Shown here: piece after piece, positions 60,005 to 64,000 of the stretch
How positions within the stretch are numbered: the first letter of the stretch is position 1
Layout of the letters: every line of letters starts with the position of its first letter
Assembly: GCF_009755265.1 (NCBI RefSeq)
Contig: NZ_WPOO01000001.1
Coordinates: forward strand, 1-64,000
From: Adlercreutzia rubneri
Lineage (GTDB): Bacteria; Actinomycetota; Coriobacteriia; Coriobacteriales; Eggerthellaceae
Length of the DNA: 64,000 nucleotides
Reading direction: 5' to 3'
Program-made: the position numbers and the translations under genes
The notes under the pieces: model-generated
What the model was told of the DNA's origin: nothing
What the model saw: the letters and a program-made list of their open reading frames with translations, nothing else
Databases searched by the model: none

Positions 60005-61582
60005 ATGACGAAAAAGATCCTGGTCACGGAAGACTTGGTGCAGGAAGGCATCGATTCGCTCACCGAGCACGGCTACGAGGTGGACAAGCTCATCGATCCC
60101 ACGCCCGAAGAGCTCGCCTCCGCCATCGCGCCCTACGACGCGCTCATCGTGCATCCGAACACGGTGGTCGACGCGGCTCTGCTGGACGCCGCCGAGAACC
60201 TGAAGATCATCGGGCGCGCGGGTGTGACCGTGGACAACATCGACATCGAGGCCGCCTCCGAGCGCGGCGTCATCGTGTGCAACGCGCCGAACTCGAACGT
60301 CATCTCGGCCGCCGAGCATACTATGGCGCTCCTGCTCGCCGCCGCTCGCCACATTCCCGAGGCGAGCGCCTCCATGCACGCGGGCCAGTGGCGCCGTCCC
60401 GACTTCATGGGCAGCGAGCTGTTTGGCAAGACGCTCGCCATCTTCGGCCTGGGCCGGGTGGGGGGTCTTGTGGCGGAGCGGGCCGCGGCCTTCGGCATGA
60501 ACCTCATCGGGCACGACCCCTACTGCTCGCCGGAGCGCGCCCTGCATCTGGGCGTCACCCTCTACGACGACATGGCGCCGGTGCTCGCCCAGGCCGACTT
60601 CATCACGGTGCACCTGCCCCGCACGGTGGGTACCCTGGGCATGTTCGGCGCCGACGAGTTCGCTGCCATGAAGGACGGTGTCGTGCTCGTGAACGCTGCC
60701 CGCGGCGGCATCTTCAACATGGACGCCCTGGCCGATTTCGTGGCCGCCGGCAAGATCGCCGCGGTGGCCGTGGACTCCTTCGAGGCCGAGCCCTGCACCG
60801 ACTCGCCCTTGCACGAGTTCGAAAACGCCATTCTGACGCCCCATCTGTCGCCTATGACCCACGAGGCCCAGCGGCGCGCCTCCACCCAGATCGCCGAGTA
60901 CGTGGAAGCGGGCCTGGAGGGCGGTATGGTGGCCACGGCGGTGAACCTGTCGCCCTTGCCCCCGGAGGTCTTCGATGCCATCGGTCCCTACGTGCACGCC
61001 TGCAAGATGATGGGATCGATGGCCAGCCAGATCCTCGGGCATACGCCGAAGAGCCTGAAGGTGGAGCTGGCCGGCGGCTTGGCGGATGCCGACCCGGCGC
61101 CGCTGCTCGCGGCGGTGCTCGACGGCGGCCTGTCCTACCGGCGCCTCGGGGCCTTCTCGGCGGCCAACGCCGAGTCGGTGGCCTCCCAGCATGGCATTTC
61201 CGTTACCACCGCCTCGGCGCGCGATGCCGGCGAGTACGCCTCCTCGGTGCGCATCGTGGCCGATGAGGTGGAGGTGGCGGCGACCCTGTTCGGCACCGAG
61301 CACACGCCCCGCATCATCTCGCTCATGGGCTACAAGATCGACATCGCGCCGGCGACCACGTCGCTTGTGTTCGAGTACGTGGACGCCCCCGGCCGCATCG
61401 GCGTCATCGGCACCATTCTGGGCGATGCCGCGGCCAACATCACCACCATGCAGATCGGCACCAGGCCGGAGGAGTCCTGCGCGCTCGTGTACATGAATGT
61501 CGAGGGGGACGTGTCCGAAGCGGTGCTCGACCGCCTGCGCGGGGCCATCGATCTGCGCAACCTGTGGAAGATCACCCTGTAG
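60005..61582 (+). CDS. serA: D-3-phosphoglycerate dehydrogenase
   Basis: 525 residues; NAD-dependent first step of serine synthesis. Long type: catalytic and Rossmann part (about 1-310, with AIFGLGRVGGLVAERAAAFGMNLIGHDPY), intervening allosteric substrate-binding domain, and a C-terminal ACT domain (about 450-525; LVFEYVDAPGRIGVIGTILGDAAANITTMQIGT) for serine feedback. The ATG at 60005 gives the usual start MTKKILVTEDL; an ATG at 59987 is a possible alternative. A terminator follows at 61631. Confidence 0.93.
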   Translation: MTKKILVTEDLVQEGIDSLTEHGYEVDKLIDPTPEELASAIAPYDALIVHPNTVVDAALLDAAENLKIIGRAGVTVDNIDIEAASERGVIVCNAPNSNVISAAEHTMALLLAAARHIPEASASMHAGQWRRPDFMGSELFGKTLAIFGLGRVGGLVAERAAAFGMNLIGHDPYCSPERALHLGVTLYDDMAPVLAQADFITVHLPRTVGTLGMFGADEFAAMKDGVVLVNAARGGIFNMDALADFVAAGKIAAVAVDSFEAEPCTDSPLHEFENAILTPHLSPMTHEAQRRASTQIAEYVEAGLEGGMVATAVNLSPLPPEVFDAIGPYVHACKMMGSMASQILGHTPKSLKVELAGGLADADPAPLLAAVLDGGLSYRRLGAFSAANAESVASQHGISVTTASARDAGEYASSVRIVADEVEVAATLFGTEHTPRIISLMGYKIDIAPATTSLVFEYVDAPGRIGVIGTILGDAAANITTMQIGTRPEESCALVYMNVEGDVSEAVLDRLRGAIDLRNLWKITL

Positions 61583-61630
61583 CGGCCATCGACGGCTCCG
61601 ATGTCGGGCTATAGAAAGATTTAACCGTGT

Positions 61631-61667
61631 CCAGCGGCGCCTTTTAACGGGGGTGCCGCTGGTTTTT
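61631..61667 (+). terminator. Terminator of serCA
   Basis: CCAGCGGC/GCCGCTGG stem with a longer loop and five T. Confidence 0.82.
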
Positions 61668-61675
61668 GTTATGAT
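61667..61675 (+). promoter_or_regulatory. Extended minus-10 of leuA
   Basis: TGT-TATGAT just past the serA terminator; a leader of about 63 bases follows with no T-box or leucine-codon leader peptide. Confidence 0.45.
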
Positions 61676-61745
61676 GCTTTCGGTCAACTATGTCCGCGTC
61701 TCAGGCGCGAACTGTCGGAAGAAGAAAAGAAGAAAGAAGGATGGC

Positions 61746-63266
61746 ATGACACGCAAGATCGACATCTTCGATACCACGCTGCGCGACGGCGAGCAATCGC
61801 CGGGCGCTTCCATGAACACGGAGGAGAAGCTCGTCATCGCCCGCCAGCTTCTTCGTCTGAACGTCGATGTCATCGAGGCCGGCTTTCCCATCTCCAGTCC
61901 CGGCGACTTCGAGTCGGTGCGCCGCATCTCCGAGCTGGCCGGCGACGCGGCCGTGGTGTGCGCGCTGACCCGCGCCGTGGACAAGGACATCGACTCGGCG
62001 GCCGATGCGCTGAAGTTCGCGAAGCGTCCCCGCATCCACACCGGCATCGGCGTGTCCCCCTCGCACATGCGCGACAAGCTGCGCATCACCGAGGACGAGT
62101 GCATCGAACGAGCGGTGCATGCCGTCAGCTACGCCAAGAAGTACGTGGAAGACGTGCAGTTCTACGCCGAGGACGCGGGCCGGTCGGATTTCGCGTTCCT
62201 CGCACGGGTCATCGAGGCGGTCATCAAGGCGGGGGCCACGGTGGTGAACATCCCGGACACCACGGGCTACTCGCTGCCGGAGGACTTCGGCGCGCGCATC
62301 AAGTACCTCATGGACAACGTGGCCGGCATCGACGATGTCACCGTGTCGGTGCACTGCCACAACGACTTGGGCATGGCCACGGCGCTGTCGCTGGCCGGCG
62401 TGCGCAACGGGGCCACGCAGATCGAGTGCACCATCAACGGCCTCGGCGAGCGCGCGGGCAACACGGCCATGGAGGAAGTGGTCATGGCCATGCGCATGCA
62501 CGGCGAGGAGCTCGATGCGCACACCGACATCAACACCCGCGAGTTCATCAAGGCGAGCCGCTTGGTCAGCTCCATCACCGGCATGAACGTGCAGGCCAAC
62601 AAGGCCATCGTGGGCGCCAACGCCTTCGCCCATTCCTCGGGCATCCACCAGGACGGCGTGCTGAAGAAGCGCGACACCTACGAGATCATCGATCCGGCCG
62701 AGGTGGGCGTGGGCCAGAGCCAGATCGTGCTGACGGCCCGCAGCGGACATGCGGCCTTGAAGCACCGCCTGGAGGAACTCGGCTACGAGTACGAGGGCGA
62801 GGAGCTCGACCGCCTCTACAACGCCTTCCTCGATGTGGCCGACAAGAAGAAGGAAGTCTACGACGAGGATCTGGAAGCGCTCGTGAACGAGCGCGATCGC
62901 GAGGAGTGCGCCATCTACACGCTGGAGGGCGTGCAGGTCAGCTGCGGCTTCCCCTTGAAGCCCACGGCCACGGTGACCCTGCGCGGGCCCGAGGGCGACG
63001 TGCGGACGGTGTGCGATTGGGGCGCCGGCCCGATCGATGCGGTGTACAAGGCCATCGATCAGATCGTGCAGGTCGACAACGACCTGTCCGAGTTCGCCGT
63101 GAACGCCGTGACCCGCGGCATCGACGCGCTCGGCGAGGTGACCGTGCGCGTGAAGGCCGCCGGTGGCGAGGTGTACGTGGGCCGCGGGGCCGATGGCGAC
63201 ATCATCGTCAGCTCGGCGAAGGCCTACTTGAATGCGCTCAACCGACTGCTCGCCGAGAAGCGCTAA
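61746..63266 (+). CDS. leuA: 2-isopropylmalate synthase
   Basis: 506 residues; first committed step of leucine synthesis (acetyl-CoA plus 2-oxoisovalerate). DTTLRDGEQSPGASM at the start with metal ligand, HCHNDLGMATALSLAG, CTINGLGERAGNTAMEEVVMA and SGIHQDGVLK. The C-terminal 120 residues form the LeuA allosteric domain, closing YLNALNRLLAEKR. The ATG at 61746 follows GAAGGA. An in-frame extension to 61671 is upstream of or at the promoter and is rejected. Distinguished from homocitrate or citramalate synthase by overall length and motifs, with moderate certainty. Confidence 0.9.
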   Translation: MTRKIDIFDTTLRDGEQSPGASMNTEEKLVIARQLLRLNVDVIEAGFPISSPGDFESVRRISELAGDAAVVCALTRAVDKDIDSAADALKFAKRPRIHTGIGVSPSHMRDKLRITEDECIERAVHAVSYAKKYVEDVQFYAEDAGRSDFAFLARVIEAVIKAGATVVNIPDTTGYSLPEDFGARIKYLMDNVAGIDDVTVSVHCHNDLGMATALSLAGVRNGATQIECTINGLGERAGNTAMEEVVMAMRMHGEELDAHTDINTREFIKASRLVSSITGMNVQANKAIVGANAFAHSSGIHQDGVLKKRDTYEIIDPAEVGVGQSQIVLTARSGHAALKHRLEELGYEYEGEELDRLYNAFLDVADKKKEVYDEDLEALVNERDREECAIYTLEGVQVSCGFPLKPTATVTLRGPEGDVRTVCDWGAGPIDAVYKAIDQIVQVDNDLSEFAVNAVTRGIDALGEVTVRVKAAGGEVYVGRGADGDIIVSSAKAYLNALNRLLAEKR

Positions 63267-63322
63267 AGGAGGCCTCTTCTCTAAGGGCGTTGCCGAAGAG
63301 CGTGCCTGGCGTTACGTTCACC

Positions 63323-63357
63323 GAAGCCGATGGGACATCTCATCGGCTTCTTTATTT
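63323..63357 (+). terminator. Terminator of leuA
   Basis: GAAGCCGATG/CATCGGCTTC with an eight-base loop and TTTATTT. Confidence 0.85.
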
Positions 63358-63375
63358 CCCTTTTCCGTCCTCAAG

Positions 63376-63381
63376 TAAAAT
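63376..63381 (+). promoter_or_regulatory. Candidate minus-10 of the cupin regulator gene
   Basis: TAAAAT 32 bases before the ATG. Confidence 0.35.
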
Positions 63382-63412
63382 AGTGCGATATCGAATTTCA
63401 AGGAGGCACGTT

Positions 63413-63991
63413 ATGGCTGAGGACAACAAGCTCGGGCGCAAGATCACCACGCTGCGCGAGGCGCATCATCTGACCTGCCAGGATCTGGCCGATCGTTGCG
63501 GTTGCGACGTGACGGTCATCGAGAAGCTGGAGGCCGGCGAGGTGCCGCCGTCCCTGGCGCCGCTGATCAAGCTCACCCGCGCCCTCGGCGTGCGCCTGGG
63601 CACCCTCATGGATGACGACGAGACCTACGGGCCCGCCTACATCAGCACCGATCAGATGGAGGAAGTGGAGCGCGTGAAATCGCTCCAGACCGCCAAGGAC
63701 GCCGGCGACCTGTCCTACTTCAGCCTGGCGGCGGGCCGTCCCTCCCGTCATATGGACCCGTTCATCATCACCGTGAGCCCCACCGGCGAGGCCACGCACA
63801 AGCTGGATTCCCATGAAGGGGAGGAGTGGCTCTACGGCATGGAGGGTGAGATCGAGATCGAGTACGGCAATGAGACCTACGTGCTCGGCCCCGGCGAGTC
63901 CATCTACTACGATTCCATCGTGCCCCACCAGGTGCGCGCCCATAATGGGCAAAACGCTAAATTCTTGGCCTGTGTTTACACGCCGTTCTAA
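63413..63991 (+). CDS. XRE-family regulator with C-terminal cupin domain
   Basis: 192 residues. N-terminal helix-turn-helix (KITTLREAHHLTCQDLADRCGCDVTVIEKLEAGEVPPSLAPLIKLTRALGV, residues about 10-60) and a C-terminal cupin sensor (EGEEWLYGMEGEIEIEYGNETYVLGPGESIYYDSIVPHQVRA). This layout is common in regulators of amino-acid or polyamine metabolism. AAGGAGG lies seven bases ahead of the ATG, preferred over the long open frame that is a shadow of leuA. Ligand and targets are unknown. Complete, ending nine bases before the window edge. Confidence 0.88.
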   Translation: MAEDNKLGRKITTLREAHHLTCQDLADRCGCDVTVIEKLEAGEVPPSLAPLIKLTRALGVRLGTLMDDDETYGPAYISTDQMEEVERVKSLQTAKDAGDLSYFSLAAGRPSRHMDPFIITVSPTGEATHKLDSHEGEEWLYGMEGEIEIEYGNETYVLGPGESIYYDSIVPHQVRAHNGQNAKFLACVYTPF

Positions 63992-64000
63992 GCGGGGGAG

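Noticed and set aside
61671..61745. Leucine attenuator or leader peptide for leuA
   Set aside because: The in-frame stretch has a single leucine codon and no terminator-antiterminator hairpins; no T-box core was found.

Overview
The window is GC-rich chromosomal DNA. It looks like a strictly anaerobic Coriobacteriia, most likely Eggerthellaceae (a relative of Eggerthella, Gordonibacter or Adlercreutzia). The reasons are the actinobacterial codon bias with frequent GTG starts, a hydBGDA-type NiFe hydrogenase, an anaerobic hybrid-cluster protein beside a CRP/FNR regulator, AddAB rather than RecBCD or AdnAB, a full mreBCD-mrdA-rodA operon, and a Gram-positive-type SOS box. Genus cannot be fixed from the sequence alone. 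No prophage, insertion sequence or CRISPR array was seen. The first 19 bases resemble a Tn5 mosaic end, so the left edge may be a contig end.

Layout. 0.3-3.5 kb: polyprenyl-linked sugar genes (GT2 and GtrA) split by tRNA-Glu, a lipid kinase, tRNA-Arg. 3.6-7.7 kb: RNA m5U methyltransferase, cyclophilin, TPR membrane protein, ndk. 8.0-12.0 kb: four-gene NiFe hydrogenase operon. 12.2-22.1 kb: cell-elongation operon (mreB, mreC, mreD, mrdA, rodA) that runs on through a DUF697 protein and a two-gene radical-SAM pair. 22.4-24.9 kb: HIT protein, two identical tRNA-Asp genes, cysK, CRP-type regulator. 25.1-29.2 kb: hcp, an unusual isochorismatase-NUDIX fusion, an SPFH protein. 29.4-36.1 kb: rplS, rnhB, yraN, comM, dprA, trmFO, xer. 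36.4-42.0 kb: a 32-residue membrane protein, an MFS transporter, SOS-controlled uvrA, a membrane-anchored unknown. 42.2-50 kb: gdhA, AlkD-like glycosylase, SOS-controlled Y-family polymerase with a YolD partner, DUF2130 protein, a cysteine-rich miniprotein, a HIRAN and Sel1 pair. 50.3-57.2 kb: addB-addA and a small unknown. 57.3-64 kb: DDAH-type hydrolase, glutaredoxin, serC-serA, leuA, and a cupin regulator.

How parts fit. A DNA-maintenance theme recurs: dprA, comM, yraN and xer; addAB; uvrA and the Y-family polymerase under near-identical LexA-type boxes; an AlkD glycosylase; and possibly the HIRAN protein. The redox theme is the hydrogenase (H2 with NAD(P)H), Hcp (hydroxylamine and nitric oxide chemistry) and glutamate dehydrogenase.

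The least explained signal lies in the intergenic DNA. There are several long, AT-richer near-palindromes of 100-200 bp. A dispersed REP-like 20-mer palindrome occurs in five copies at three loci with compensatory changes. There is a tandem 43-nt hairpin pair and a set of 11-bp iterons. Promoters often show an extended minus-10 (TGnTAGAAT-like) element, and some lie so close to the ATG that the transcript would be leaderless.
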